Part shown: piece by piece, positions 27,748 through 37,642 of the stretch
How positions within the stretch are numbered: the stretch's first letter is position 1
How the letters are laid out: each line of letters begins with the position of its first letter
NCBI RefSeq assembly: GCF_947504215.1
Contig: NZ_CANNGO010000001.1
Location: 992,001 to 1,056,000, forward strand
DNA from: an uncultured Ruegeria sp.
GTDB lineage: Bacteria > Pseudomonadota > Alphaproteobacteria > Rhodobacterales > Rhodobacteraceae
DNA: 64,000 nucleotides
Direction of reading: 5' to 3'
The notes under the pieces: generated by a model
The model's database searches: none
What the model was told of the DNA's origin: nothing
The model's input: only the letters and a program-made list of their open reading frames with translations
Position numbers and translations under genes: made by a program

Positions 27748-30399
27748 TTACTCTTGCGGGCAATGCTCCGACTCCTCGTGAAGTAGTTTCGAATGCTCAG
27801 TGACCAAATCAGCTATCTCTGGCCGGCAAGAACCGCAGTTCGTTCCAGCCTGAAGAGCATCTCCGATATCGTTCACACTGATCAAACGCTTGTCGTGAAT
27901 AGCGCGGATGATGGTTCTTAGCCCGACCCCGAAACACGAACAGACGATTGGTCCGCAGTCTTCCGAAGCCGCAGATGAACGGCCGGACAGAATCTGCTGG
28001 GGTGCGACCTCGGGCAAGGTTGCCAAGTAGTCCCGCATCAGTGTGATAGGTTTTCGGGATACGAAGAGCACCGCCAATATGCGCCGCCCCTCCGACAGCG
28101 CAATTCTGTACGATCCACTCTTTGAATCTTCTACAGAAGTTGCCACGGCATTGCGTAATCCGAACCACTCTCGGGCGGTGCTTTCCCAGTCGTCGATGAC
28201 GTGTTTCCCGGCCAACTCCATCCTGTATCCTTTGGCCGCTCTGGTGGTTGCCCAATAGTCTGCCTTAGGCGAGGCAGCAGCAACTGAAACGGCAAAACCG
28301 TACCAAGCGGCATTCATACGTCGTACAGAAACTGGTGTTGCCTTACTTTCCGGCTGTCCGGAAATCGGATCGGTCACACTTGGAACAAGCGCGTCCACAC
28401 GGGCTGCTGGGGACGTTTCGCCCGTCCAGTGAATAGGCGCAAATACCTGACCCGGGGCGATAGCTTCCGTGATGCGAAGCCGAAAGATGCCGCTTCCGAC
28501 TGAACTGCTAATTTCGACCAAATCGGCAGTACCAAGACCCAGTCGATCAACGTCCTTCGGGTTAATCTCCACATAGGGCTCGGCAAGATGGGCCGATAGA
28601 CGAGGCGACAAGCCAGACCGGGTCATAGTGTGCCACTGATCCCGATTCCGCCCTGTGTTCAATAGGAAAGGGTATCGTTCAGAAATTTCTGCCTCGGGTG
28701 GTCTGTGGGCGACAGGAACAAAACGCGCTTTGCCATCTGGATGGAAAAACTGCCCGTCGCCAAAGAAACGCCCGTCTTTAGTGCGCGATGTCGTCGGCCA
28801 CCGTGTTGGGCTCAGCGCCTCATAGTCTTCGTCATCAATGTCTGAAAATCCTGCAATGTCGAAGTCCTTGCCAAACAACACGGCAAGGGAGGTCATGTTT
28901 GCGTATTCTCGAAAAATCTGCGCAGGAGACTCATAGCTGAAAGCCTTTGTCCATCCCATGCGGCGACCCACCTCGGCCAGGATATGCCAGTCCGCGCGCG
29001 CTTGTCCCGGGGGTGTCAGCACAGCGCGTTGTCTGCTGATCGTGCGGTCGGAATTGGTTACTGTACCGCTTTTTTCGCCCCAACCCGCAGCTGGCAGCAA
29101 TACGTCTGCGATGCGAGCGGTGTCTGTCTGAGCAGTCAGGTCGCTTACAACTGTGAATGGGCAGTTTTTGATAGCAGCTTTCACTCTGTCTGCATCTGGC
29201 ATGGTGACCGCTGGATTGGTGTGGATGACCCAAAGCGCTTTGATCTGGCCGCGTTCGACGGCGCGAAACAGATCAACTGCTTTGAACCCCGGCTTCTTTG
29301 GCATCTTGGGCGCCTTCCAGAAATCCCGGACGGCTGCACTGTGGGTTTCGTTTTCGATATCCAAATGGCAGGCGAGCATATTGGCCAAGCCGCCCACCTC
29401 TCGGCCGCCCATGGCGTTTGGCTGACCTGTGACTGAGAACGGCCCCATCCCTGCGTGCCCGATCCGACCGGTGGCTAAATGGCAATTCAGGATCGCGTTG
29501 ACCTTGTCGGTTCCGCTTGAGGATTGGTTCACACCCTGACTAAAGATCGTAACAACCCGCTCGGTACCAATCCACAGATCGCAAAACGCCTCAATCTCAT
29601 CAGGGCTAAGCCCCGTCTCATCGGGATCGTCAAGCTGTGCCAGCTCAAGGGTCTCAGAGAACCCAACGCTGCGATCTAAGAAATCCGCTGCCACATGCCC
29701 AGTTTGGTGAATTCTGGTTAGCAAGCGGTTGAACAGCGCCACGTCGCCGCCCGGCTGCAGTGCCAAATGCAGGTCGGCTTGATCGCAGCTAGCTGTTCGA
29801 CGTGGGTCAACAACCACAATCTTTGTACCGCGCGCCTGACGCGCCGCAATGACCCGCTGATAGAGAACGGGATGACACCAAGCGAGGTTCGAGCCAACCA
29901 ATACAACCAAATCCGCCTGGTCTAGATCCTCATAGGTTCCGGGCACTGTGTCCGTCCCGAAGGCGCGTTTGTGCCCGGCCACGGTTGAGGCCATACAAAG
30001 CCGCGAGTTGGTGTCGATATTCGCCGAACCCATGAAGCCTTTCATAAGCTTGTTGGCGACATAGTAATCCTCGGTCAGCAACTGGCCCGAGACGTAGAAG
30101 GCCACACTGTCCGACCCGTGCTCATCTATAGCGGCTGAGAACCGATCCGCGACCAGTTGCAACGCATTGTCCCAGCTGGTGTCCTGGCCAAAGGCGCGAG
30201 GAGTCAGCAATCGCTTTTCCAGCCCAATCGTTTCGCCCAACGCCAAGCCCTTCGAGCACAAGCGCCCGTAATTCGCCGGGTGGTCCGGATCACCGCGTAC
30301 CGCCAACCCTCCGGCCCCATCGTGACACAACAGGACCCCGCAGCCGACACCGCAATAGGCACAAGTCGAGCGGACCTCAGGCAGGCCGGTTCCATCCAT
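27748..30399 (-). CDS. nasA: Assimilatory nitrate reductase, molybdopterin catalytic subunit
   Basis: An 883-residue cytoplasmic enzyme reducing nitrate to nitrite. The N-terminus has the 4Fe-4S motif CAYCGVGC...LCSKG (C13, C16, C20, C48), followed by the molybdo-bis-MGD oxidoreductase and dinucleotide-binding domains. The last 80 residues are a BFD-type 2Fe-2S domain (VCSCFGVG, GTNCGSCRPEI), the electron-entry extension of many NasA proteins. The start overlaps the nirD stop by one base (TGATG). It is the last gene of the nitrate operon. Confidence 0.95.
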   Translation of the reverse strand: MDGTGLPEVRSTCAYCGVGCGVLLCHDGAGGLAVRGDPDHPANYGRLCSKGLALGETIGLEKRLLTPRAFGQDTSWDNALQLVADRFSAAIDEHGSDSVAFYVSGQLLTEDYYVANKLMKGFMGSANIDTNSRLCMASTVAGHKRAFGTDTVPGTYEDLDQADLVVLVGSNLAWCHPVLYQRVIAARQARGTKIVVVDPRRTASCDQADLHLALQPGGDVALFNRLLTRIHQTGHVAADFLDRSVGFSETLELAQLDDPDETGLSPDEIEAFCDLWIGTERVVTIFSQGVNQSSSGTDKVNAILNCHLATGRIGHAGMGPFSVTGQPNAMGGREVGGLANMLACHLDIENETHSAAVRDFWKAPKMPKKPGFKAVDLFRAVERGQIKALWVIHTNPAVTMPDADRVKAAIKNCPFTVVSDLTAQTDTARIADVLLPAAGWGEKSGTVTNSDRTISRQRAVLTPPGQARADWHILAEVGRRMGWTKAFSYESPAQIFREYANMTSLAVLFGKDFDIAGFSDIDDEDYEALSPTRWPTTSRTKDGRFFGDGQFFHPDGKARFVPVAHRPPEAEISERYPFLLNTGRNRDQWHTMTRSGLSPRLSAHLAEPYVEINPKDVDRLGLGTADLVEISSSVGSGIFRLRITEAIAPGQVFAPIHWTGETSPAARVDALVPSVTDPISGQPESKATPVSVRRMNAAWYGFAVSVAAASPKADYWATTRAAKGYRMELAGKHVIDDWESTAREWFGLRNAVATSVEDSKSGSYRIALSEGRRILAVLFVSRKPITLMRDYLATLPEVAPQQILSGRSSAASEDCGPIVCSCFGVGLRTIIRAIHDKRLISVNDIGDALQAGTNCGSCRPEIADLVTEHSKLLHEESEHCPQE

Positions 30400-30731
30400 C
30401 AGGCCGCGCTCCGCCGGGTAACCGCACTATCGTCCAGCAGGATACGACCGTCTTCGAGACGCACTGGATAGGTGTTGATCCGACCTTCATCAGCGTCCTG
30501 CGCCTCACCCGTGTTCAGGTCAAAAACCCAGTTGTGCAGCGGGCAAGTGACCGACTGGCCATGCACGATACCTTCGGACAGAGGCCCGCCCTTGTGCGGG
30601 CAGCTATTGGTGGCGGCGTAGACTTCCGTCTCGGCGGTGCGGAAGACGGCGATACAACCTATATGGGTTTTCACCAGGCGCGCGCCACGCAACGGCACCT
30701 CGTCGATATGTCCGATGTCGATCCAGCTCAT
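30399..30731 (-). CDS. nirD: Nitrite reductase (NADH) small subunit
   Basis: A 110-residue Rieske-fold protein, partner of NirB in reduction of nitrite to ammonium. NSCPHKGGPLSEGIV and CPLHNWVFDL carry the two Cys-x-His pairs of a Rieske cluster, which many NirD proteins lack, so this one probably binds 2Fe-2S. It overlaps nirB by four bases and nasA by one. Confidence 0.92.
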   Translation of the reverse strand: MSWIDIGHIDEVPLRGARLVKTHIGCIAVFRTAETEVYAATNSCPHKGGPLSEGIVHGQSVTCPLHNWVFDLNTGEAQDADEGRINTYPVRLEDGRILLDDSAVTRRSAA

Positions 30732-33163
30732 TCCGCGGCCTCCAGTGTGAAATCTGCGATCGGCCCGTAGGTCTGCGCCTTCTCCCGCACATGTTCGGCC
30801 CAGGGATCCTTGCGGTAGATACTTTGGGACAGCTCGAACCGGGCGACCAAGGCGTCGCGGTTTTGAAGATCATCGACGACCTGAGCTTTGACCCAGTCCA
30901 TGCCGACCTTCCCTAGCCATTTATAAAGGCGGTCCAGATACTTACCGCCTTCTCGGTAAGCCTGGGTGACTGCCATCACGACTTCGATCGCTTCATCTTC
31001 TGTAGACACCTGGCATAGTGTTTCAGTCTCTTTCACATCCATACCCGCGGCCCCGCCGATGCTGATCTGGTAGCCGGAGTCGACACAGACCACGCCGATA
31101 TCCTTGCAGGTCGCCTCGGCACAATTCCGGGGGCAGCCCGAGACAGCCAGCTTGAGTTTGTGCGGTGTCCAAGACCCCCAGAGAGTCTTCTCAAGTTTGA
31201 TGCCGAGCCCCGTGCTGTCTTGGGTCCCAAACCTGCAATGATCAGTGCCAACGCAGGTTTTTACTGTGCGCAACCCCTTGGAATAGGCATGACCTGAGAC
31301 CAACCCCGCCTTGTTTAGATCCGACCAGATTAAGGGCAGGTCCTCGCCCTTCACCCCCAACAAGTCGATACGTTGGCCACCGGTCACTTTGACTGTTGGC
31401 ACGTCGTATTTGTCCGCCGCATCGGCAATCGCTCGCAACTCCTCGGGCGTGGTGATCCCGCCCCACATGCGTGGCACAACGCTGAATGTGCCATCCTTCT
31501 GTATGTTGGCGTGTTTGCGTTCGTTCACGAACCGGCTTTGCGGATCGTCCTGATACGCCAGAGGCCAATCTGCCAGCAGGTAATAGTTGATCGCCGGACG
31601 GCAGACGTGGCAGCCGTTGGGCGTGTTCCAGCCTAGTTCTTGCCAGACGGCGGCCTGACTCTTCAGCTCTTGGCCCTTGATCAGACGACGCACATCCTCA
31701 TGCGTCAGATCGGTACAACCGCAGATCGACTGCGTGGTCGGCATCTCGAACCCGTCGCCCAGAGTGACCTGCAGCAATTGCTCGACCAGACCGGTGCACG
31801 TCCCGCAAGATGCGCTGGCCTTGGTGCTAGCACGCACTGCGCCCAGATCACCGGCACCCGCGCTTATCGCCTCTACAATATCGCCCTTGCATACGCCGTT
31901 GCAGCCGCAAATCTCCGCCTCAGGCGGCAATGCTGCAACGGCTGAGAGAGGGTCCGCAGTATCGCCCCCCTGATAGGCCGGGCCGAAGATCAGAGTCTCG
32001 CGCATTTCATCAATGTTGGTGCCGTCCTTGATCAGGCCGAAAAACCAACTGCCATCGGCGGTATCGCCATACATGACTGCGCCGATCAGACAGTCCTCTT
32101 CAATCACGAGTCGTTTGTAGACCCCGCGCGAAGGATCACGGAACACGATATCCTCGCGCCCCGGGCCATCGGCGAAATCGCCCGCGCTAAACAGGTCACA
32201 GCCGGTGACTTTCAACTTGGTCGATAGGCTTTTCTGGACGAAGGAAGCTTCCTCGTCCAAAATCGCCTGCCCCGCCACTTTTGCCTGATCATAAAGCGGC
32301 GCGACAAGGCCGAAGACCTCCCCATTATGCTCAACACATTCCCCGACGGCGTAGATGTCCGGGTCCGAGGTCAGCATCTGGTCATCGACATGGATACCGC
32401 GCCCGATGGCCAGACCAGTGTCCTGTGCCAGCGCCGTATTCGGGCGGATGCCCACAGCCATGACCAGCAGGTCACAGGGCAGCTCGGTTCCGTCATCCAG
32501 CAGCAGCGCGCGGACTTTTCCGCTCCGCCCAAGGATCTCCTTTGAGTTCGCCTGCAGGCAGATCTTAATGCCTTTGTCTTCCAGCGATTTCTTCAGCAGG
32601 TAGCCTGCGGCTTCGTCCAACTGGCGCTCCATCAAGTGGCCCATGATGTGCACTACGGTCACGTCAACACCGTGCGCGGCCATACCTGCCGCCGCCTCAA
32701 GCCCCAGCAGACCGCCGCCAATCACGACAACCTTGTTGTCGGGACCCATGTCCATCATTTGTTGGGTATCTTCCAGATCGCGATAAGCGATCACGCCCTC
32801 AAGATCGTGACCGGGCAGCGGGATGATGAAAGGATTCGACCCGGTCGCGACAACGAGTTTGTCATAGGGCACATGCCCGTTCGCGCCCTCTACCACTTTC
32901 ATCTCGCGATCGATCTTTTCCACTTTCTCGCCAAAACGGCAGGCGATGCCGCGCTCGGCATACCAGGCGTCATCATGGGTGACGATCTCTTCATAGGACT
33001 TCTCACCCGACAGCACCGGACTCAGCATGATGCGGTTGTAGTTTCCGCGTGGCTCGGCGTTGAAAAGGGTGATATCGAACGCGTCAGGGGCAGAGTCGGT
33101 CAGGTGTTCTAACACCCTTCCCGAGGCCATGCCTGCACCTATGACAACAAGTCTTTGTTTCAT
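30728..33163 (-). CDS. nirB: Nitrite reductase (NADH) large subunit
   Basis: An 811-residue cytoplasmic enzyme that reduces nitrite to ammonium with NADH. In order there are an FAD/NAD-binding domain (VVIGAGMASGR at the start), BFD-like 2Fe-2S domains (CGCNGVC, SCGTCTGL, ICGCTDL) and a siroheme/4Fe-4S core (CVGTDHCRFG, SGCPRNCAEA). The ATG at 33163 has GGAG seven bases upstream. It lies four bases after the ATPase gene. Confidence 0.95.
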   Translation of the reverse strand: MKQRLVVIGAGMASGRVLEHLTDSAPDAFDITLFNAEPRGNYNRIMLSPVLSGEKSYEEIVTHDDAWYAERGIACRFGEKVEKIDREMKVVEGANGHVPYDKLVVATGSNPFIIPLPGHDLEGVIAYRDLEDTQQMMDMGPDNKVVVIGGGLLGLEAAAGMAAHGVDVTVVHIMGHLMERQLDEAAGYLLKKSLEDKGIKICLQANSKEILGRSGKVRALLLDDGTELPCDLLVMAVGIRPNTALAQDTGLAIGRGIHVDDQMLTSDPDIYAVGECVEHNGEVFGLVAPLYDQAKVAGQAILDEEASFVQKSLSTKLKVTGCDLFSAGDFADGPGREDIVFRDPSRGVYKRLVIEEDCLIGAVMYGDTADGSWFFGLIKDGTNIDEMRETLIFGPAYQGGDTADPLSAVAALPPEAEICGCNGVCKGDIVEAISAGAGDLGAVRASTKASASCGTCTGLVEQLLQVTLGDGFEMPTTQSICGCTDLTHEDVRRLIKGQELKSQAAVWQELGWNTPNGCHVCRPAINYYLLADWPLAYQDDPQSRFVNERKHANIQKDGTFSVVPRMWGGITTPEELRAIADAADKYDVPTVKVTGGQRIDLLGVKGEDLPLIWSDLNKAGLVSGHAYSKGLRTVKTCVGTDHCRFGTQDSTGLGIKLEKTLWGSWTPHKLKLAVSGCPRNCAEATCKDIGVVCVDSGYQISIGGAAGMDVKETETLCQVSTEDEAIEVVMAVTQAYREGGKYLDRLYKWLGKVGMDWVKAQVVDDLQNRDALVARFELSQSIYRKDPWAEHVREKAQTYGPIADFTLEAAE

Positions 33164-33167
33164 GGTT

Positions 33168-34847
33168 TTACTCCGCTGCAATAGCTTTTGGGGCAGGAGA
33201 TTTCGGCTTGGCGCCGTGTTCGTATTCTTCCAGGAAATCGAGGACTTCCTGCCGATAGGCGTAGTAATCCGGATGCTCCAGCAGGGCCTTGCGGGTGCGC
33301 GGACGCGGCAGGTCGACTTTGGTGATCTTGCCGATCGTCGCCTGCGGGCCGTTGGTCATCATCACCACCCGGTCAGCCAGCAGGATCGCCTCGTCCACAT
33401 CATGGGTCACACAGATCGCGGTGACCTTGGTGCGGGACCAGACCTCCATCAGCACTTCCTGCAATTCCCATCGCGTGAGGCTGTCGAGCATTCCGAACGG
33501 TTCATCCAGCAGCAGCAGTTTGGGCGACAGGGCAAAAGCGCGTGCAATACCGACGCGTTGCTTCATACCGCTCGAGAGATCCGAGGCAGATTTGTCCATC
33601 GCATCGGCCAGTCCGACGCGTTCCAGATAGTACTCCACCACGTCCTGCCGATCGGCGATGCTTGCCTTGGGATAGACCTTGTCGACGCCAATCGCGACGT
33701 TCTCCTTGGCGGTCAGCCAGGGGAACAGGTTGGGAGATTGGAACACCACAGCGCGTTCGGGGTCGGCGCCTTCGACGTGACGGCCATCCAGCTTGATCGC
33801 GCCTTTCGAGATATCGTTCAGACCCGCAGCCATAGTCAGAACCGTGGACTTGCCGCAGCCGGAATGGCCGATCAGCGAGATGAACTCACCCTTGTCGATT
33901 TTCAGGTCGAAATCCTCAACCACGGTCAGCGGACCTTTGGGCGTTGGATAGACCTTGTGCAGTTGCGAGAAGTCGAGGAACCGGTTCTCGATCAGCCCCT
34001 TCTGCGCCTCAGCCACCGCAGTCGGCACACCATGGATCGGCGTCACATCCGGCAGGATGCGCGAACCTTCGACTTTGGCCTCAATGCCTACATCCATCAG
34101 GTATTTGGTGACGTCCGCGCGCAAGTGTTTGAAGGTCTCGTCATTGTTCATGGCCCCGCGGTCGCGCGGGCGGGGGATCGAGACGCGGAATTCCTGCCCC
34201 AGCGTCCCATCTGGGTTCAGGGCAATGATGCGGTCAGCCAGAATGATCGCCTCATCTACGTCATTGGTGATGAGGACACAGGTTTTCTTGTCGGCTTCCC
34301 AGATATGTTCGATCTCATCTGCCAGATTGGCGCGGGTCAGTGCGTCAAGCGCCGACAGAGGTTCATCCAACAGCAAAACCTCGGGGTTCATCGACAAGGC
34401 GCGCGCCACATTAACCCGCTGGCGCATCCCGCCGGACAATTCCGCCGGGCGGCGCATCGCGGCGTGGCTCAGGCCCACCATTTTCACATAATGCGCGACC
34501 TTCGCGGCCTTGTCAGCCTTGTTGAGACCGGGAAAGACCGTATCGACCGCGAGCCCCACATTGCCGCTGACCGTTAGCCATGGCATCAGCGAGTAGTTCT
34601 GGAAGATCACACCACGATCCGGCCCAGGTCCCTTGATCGGGGCATCCTTGAATGTGACCTCGCCGCCGGTTGGGTTATCCAGCCCCGCCAGCAGGTTGAT
34701 CAGGGTGGTTTTCCCGGTGCCGGAAAAGCCGAGGATGACCAGAAACTCGCCCTCCTGCACCTCCAGATTGATGTCATTCAAGACATCGGTCCGCGCGGTG
34801 CCCTCGCCAAAGGATTTCGAGGCGTTTTTGAAGCTTAGAATGCTCAT
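33168..34847 (-). CDS. Nitrate ABC transporter ATPase with two tandem ABC domains
   Basis: About 559 residues carrying two complete ABC modules in one chain, equivalent to NrtC and NrtD ATPase halves without the NrtA-like domain of cyanobacterial NrtC. The first has GFSGTGKTT and LSGGMRQRVNVARAL but ITNDVDEA, so the switch histidine is asparagine. The second has GHSGCGKST, LSSGMKQRVGIARAF and the usual VTHDVDEA. One of the two ATP sites may therefore be impaired. A GTG at 34856 overlapping the permease stop is an alternative start. Confidence 0.88.
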   Translation of the reverse strand: MSILSFKNASKSFGEGTARTDVLNDINLEVQEGEFLVILGFSGTGKTTLINLLAGLDNPTGGEVTFKDAPIKGPGPDRGVIFQNYSLMPWLTVSGNVGLAVDTVFPGLNKADKAAKVAHYVKMVGLSHAAMRRPAELSGGMRQRVNVARALSMNPEVLLLDEPLSALDALTRANLADEIEHIWEADKKTCVLITNDVDEAIILADRIIALNPDGTLGQEFRVSIPRPRDRGAMNNDETFKHLRADVTKYLMDVGIEAKVEGSRILPDVTPIHGVPTAVAEAQKGLIENRFLDFSQLHKVYPTPKGPLTVVEDFDLKIDKGEFISLIGHSGCGKSTVLTMAAGLNDISKGAIKLDGRHVEGADPERAVVFQSPNLFPWLTAKENVAIGVDKVYPKASIADRQDVVEYYLERVGLADAMDKSASDLSSGMKQRVGIARAFALSPKLLLLDEPFGMLDSLTRWELQEVLMEVWSRTKVTAICVTHDVDEAILLADRVVMMTNGPQATIGKITKVDLPRPRTRKALLEHPDYYAYRQEVLDFLEEYEHGAKPKSPAPKAIAAE

Positions 34848-34852
34848 CGCGC

Positions 34853-35935
34853 TCACCGGTTGTTGGTAAAGGTAAAGAGGGATTGCAGCGCGTACATCAC
34901 CCGATCCAGCAAGAAGCCGATGATGCCGATGGTGAATACTGCAACCATGATCTTGGCCAGAGAGCTGGACGAACCGTTCTGGAACTCATCCCAGACGAAC
35001 TTCCCCAAACCGGGGTTCTGCGCCAGCATTTCGGCCGCGATCAGAACCATCCATCCGACGCCAAGCGACAGGCGCAGGCCGGTGAAGATCAACGGTAGCG
35101 CCGACGGTAGAACCAGCTTGGTGATCTTGGTATAGGTGTTCATTTTCAACACCTTGGACACGTTCACCAAATCCTTGTCGATGGACGCCACACCCAGCGC
35201 GGTGTTGATCAGCGTGGGCCACAGCGAACACAGGGTCACGGTAATGGCCGAGATCAAAAAGGATTTGGCGAACCAGCCGTCATTGGTGACATAAACAGCC
35301 GAGACGATCATGGTCACGATCGGCAGCCATGCCAGAGGTGAGACCGGTTTGAAGATCTGGATCAGTGGGTTTAGGGCGGCATTTGCGGTCGGAGACAGGC
35401 CAGCAGCGATACCGAGCGGAACCGCGATCACAATGGCGATCAAAAACCCGAAGAACACGGTTTTGATCGAGGTCCAGATTTGTTGGTAGTACGTCGGAGC
35501 CCCGGTGAAGGCGACGTTTTTCACCTTCTCGGGCTGGCCTGCGTCAATGAATTTCTGATTGCGCTTCTCGACCATTGCCTCGAACTTGGCTCGCTTGGCC
35601 GCTTTGGCCTTTGCGTCTTTGTTCAGGCTTACCATTTCCCCCCAAACCTGAGCCGGTCCGGGAACCGCGCCCAGAGAGGTCTGCACCTTGGGTGCCAACG
35701 TACCCCATAGCAACAAAAAGGCGCAGATAGACAGTAGCGGAATGATCAGCAACCGCCAGATCTCGGTCATCTGAGCGCGGGGATTGTCTCCGGCGGCGGC
35801 CTTCAGAACGGGTGTGGCCCAACTGAGGCCCAGTACCTGAAACCATTTATCGGCTGCGTTGATGCGAGTGAAAAGGCGGGCGCGACGCTGTTGCCGCGCG
35901 ACGTCTGTGTTGAATTCGGGATCGACCGTTGTCAT
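34853..35935 (-). CDS. nrtB: Nitrate ABC transporter permease
   Basis: A 360-residue inner-membrane protein with about six to seven membrane segments and a large loop near residues 95-150. The stretch PVSPLAWLPIVTMIVSAVYV and the EAA-type ALPLIFTGLRLSLGVGWMVL match NrtB/SsuC-type permeases. Start at the ATG of 35935, with AGGA upstream. It follows the nrtA stem-loop and overlaps the ATPase gene. Confidence 0.92.
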   Translation of the reverse strand: MTTVDPEFNTDVARQQRRARLFTRINAADKWFQVLGLSWATPVLKAAAGDNPRAQMTEIWRLLIIPLLSICAFLLLWGTLAPKVQTSLGAVPGPAQVWGEMVSLNKDAKAKAAKRAKFEAMVEKRNQKFIDAGQPEKVKNVAFTGAPTYYQQIWTSIKTVFFGFLIAIVIAVPLGIAAGLSPTANAALNPLIQIFKPVSPLAWLPIVTMIVSAVYVTNDGWFAKSFLISAITVTLCSLWPTLINTALGVASIDKDLVNVSKVLKMNTYTKITKLVLPSALPLIFTGLRLSLGVGWMVLIAAEMLAQNPGLGKFVWDEFQNGSSSSLAKIMVAVFTIGIIGFLLDRVMYALQSLFTFTNNR

Positions 35936-35971
35936 CTTTTGTGTCCTTGCGATGGCGGGGCACCTTGGAGT

Positions 35972-35997
35972 CCACACCCGACATCAGCCGGGTGTGG
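35972..35997 (-). other. Intercistronic stem-loop after nrtA
   Basis: CCACACCCG and CGGGTGTGG form a perfect nine-base stem around ACATCAGC, ten bases after the nrtA stop. There is no T-run on the minus strand, so it is more likely an mRNA-stabilising or partial-termination structure that raises binding-protein levels over permease levels. Confidence 0.6.
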
Positions 35998-36007
35998 CGT
36001 TTCGGGA

Positions 36008-37372
36008 TTAGCCTTGTACGTCCGAGCCAACGATCTTCTGGTCGCCCTTCAGACCAATAGACAGGCTTTCGAGATAGGCGTTGGGGGTGCGACCGTCATA
36101 GGCGATACCGTCGATGATATCCTCTGACGGGGTCGGCGCTTTGTAGCCGTCACTGTTCCAAGGGAAGTCGTCGTCATTCGCCAGGCCTTCGTCGACCAGC
36201 AAGCGCGCGGCTTCCAGATAGATCTCGGGCTTGTAGACTGACTTGGCGATCTCGTCGTACCAGCTGTCTGGCTTGGAGTCGGGGATCTGGCCCCAGCGAC
36301 GCATCTGGGTCAGGTACCAGATAGCGTCCGAGTAGAACGGGTAGGTCGCGTGATAGCGGAAGAACACGTTGAAATCCGGAACGTCACGTTTGTCGCCCTT
36401 TTCGTATTCGAAAGTCCCGGTCATCGAGTTGGCGATAACATCGTAATCCGCGCCGACATATTCCGGGCGGCTGAGGATTTCGACCGCTTCCGGACGGTTG
36501 GCATTTTCGTTTTCATCCAGCCACTGCGCCGCGCGGATCAGCGCCTTGGTCACGGCCAAGGTGGTGTTCGGGTATTCCTCGGCGAATTCGGCAGTGATGC
36601 CAAAAACCTTTTCGGGGTTGTTCTTCCAAAGTTCATAGTCGGTGATGACCGGAACGCCGATGCCCTTGAACACCGCTTGCTGGTTCCAGGGCTCACCCAC
36701 GCAGTAGCCATAGATTGTGCCTGCCTCCAAAGTGGCGGGCATCTGCGGCGGTGGCGTCACCGACAGGAAAACATCCGCTCCGATCTGACCGGTGACGTTT
36801 TCGGGGCTATAGTAGCCAGGGTGCAGGCCACCAGCGGCCAGCCAGTAGCGTAGTTCGTAGTTATGGGTCGAAACCGGGAAGACCATGCCCATGTTGAAGG
36901 GCTTGCCTTCAGATTTGTATTTCTCAACAACTGGAGCGAGCGCCTCGGCACTAATCGGGTGCTGCGGACGGCCGTCATCCATCACAGGGATGTTCGGCTT
37001 CATCTCTTCCCAGATTTCGTTGGACACGGTGATGCCATTGCCATTCAGGTCCATCGAAAACGGAGTGATAATATGGGCTTCCGTCCCGTACCCGATGGTC
37101 GCCGCTAAGGGTTGCCCGGCCAGCATATGCGCGCCATCCAACTGACCATCGATCACACCGTCCAGCAACACCTTCCAGTTGGCTTGTGCTTCCAGCGTGA
37201 CGAACAGGCCTTCATCAAGGAAGTATCCTTGCTCGTAGGCCACAGCCAGCGGTGCCATGTCTGTCAACTTGATAAAGCCAAAGGTTAGTTCGTCTTTCTC
37301 CAGTTCCAACTCAGCAAATGCAGGAGAGACAAACGATGTCGTCGCTGCCAGGCTCAAAAGTAGCTTTTTCAT
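36008..37372 (-). CDS. nrtA: Nitrate ABC transporter substrate-binding protein
   Basis: A 454-residue periplasmic protein of the NrtA/CmpA family. Signal peptide 1-20 (cleavage after SPAFA). The first segment ([20 protein letters not shown]) and [18 protein letters not shown] are family landmarks for nitrate or bicarbonate binders; context with nasA and nirB favours nitrate. It is the first structural gene after the terminator-like leader hairpin. Confidence 0.93.
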   Translation of the reverse strand: MKKLLLSLAATTSFVSPAFAELELEKDELTFGFIKLTDMAPLAVAYEQGYFLDEGLFVTLEAQANWKVLLDGVIDGQLDGAHMLAGQPLAATIGYGTEAHIITPFSMDLNGNGITVSNEIWEEMKPNIPVMDDGRPQHPISAEALAPVVEKYKSEGKPFNMGMVFPVSTHNYELRYWLAAGGLHPGYYSPENVTGQIGADVFLSVTPPPQMPATLEAGTIYGYCVGEPWNQQAVFKGIGVPVITDYELWKNNPEKVFGITAEFAEEYPNTTLAVTKALIRAAQWLDENENANRPEAVEILSRPEYVGADYDVIANSMTGTFEYEKGDKRDVPDFNVFFRYHATYPFYSDAIWYLTQMRRWGQIPDSKPDSWYDEIAKSVYKPEIYLEAARLLVDEGLANDDDFPWNSDGYKAPTPSEDIIDGIAYDGRTPNAYLESLSIGLKGDQKIVGSDVQG

Positions 37373-37411
37373 CTCGATCCCTTTCGGTTCAGCCCAACCC
37401 CATGGGCAAAC

Positions 37412-37467
37412 AAAAAAGCCGCCGACACAGTCCGCCGGGAGGAGGTGGCGGATGGTCGAGCGGCTTT
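37412..37467 (-). terminator. Leader terminator/attenuator upstream of nrtA
   Basis: A long hairpin. AAAGCCGC (37415-37422) pairs with GCGGCTTT (37460-37467), three more pairs continue inward, and TCCGCC (37431-37436) pairs with GGCGGA (37447-37452). The minus-strand product ends in a T-run, 40 bases before the nrtA start. It lies downstream of nasS-nasT, so it is the probable site of NasT antitermination. Two small inverted repeats lie upstream (37481-37496 and 37549-37562), but I could not fit them to the ANTAR two-hexaloop consensus. Confidence 0.75.
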
Positions 37468-37642
37468 GCTCTTGATAGGTGCCCTGGATTGTGGGCGAAT
37501 TCCGTCGGTAAGCGTCGTTGCCTGCCGATTAGACGATTAAGCCCGTCAGACGTCAGGACGTCATCAGTTTTTGCCATTTCGTCGTGAGAAATTCTGCACC
37601 GCAGCAAACTCTAATGCTGCAGTGCAAAAAAATTGTGCAATC

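Noticed and set aside
37622..37640. Two GTGCAA copies 13 bases apart near the end of nasS, considered as a sigma-54 promoter or NtrC site
   Set aside because: On the minus strand the spacing does not fit the -24/-12 pattern, and NtrC sites are inverted rather than direct repeats.
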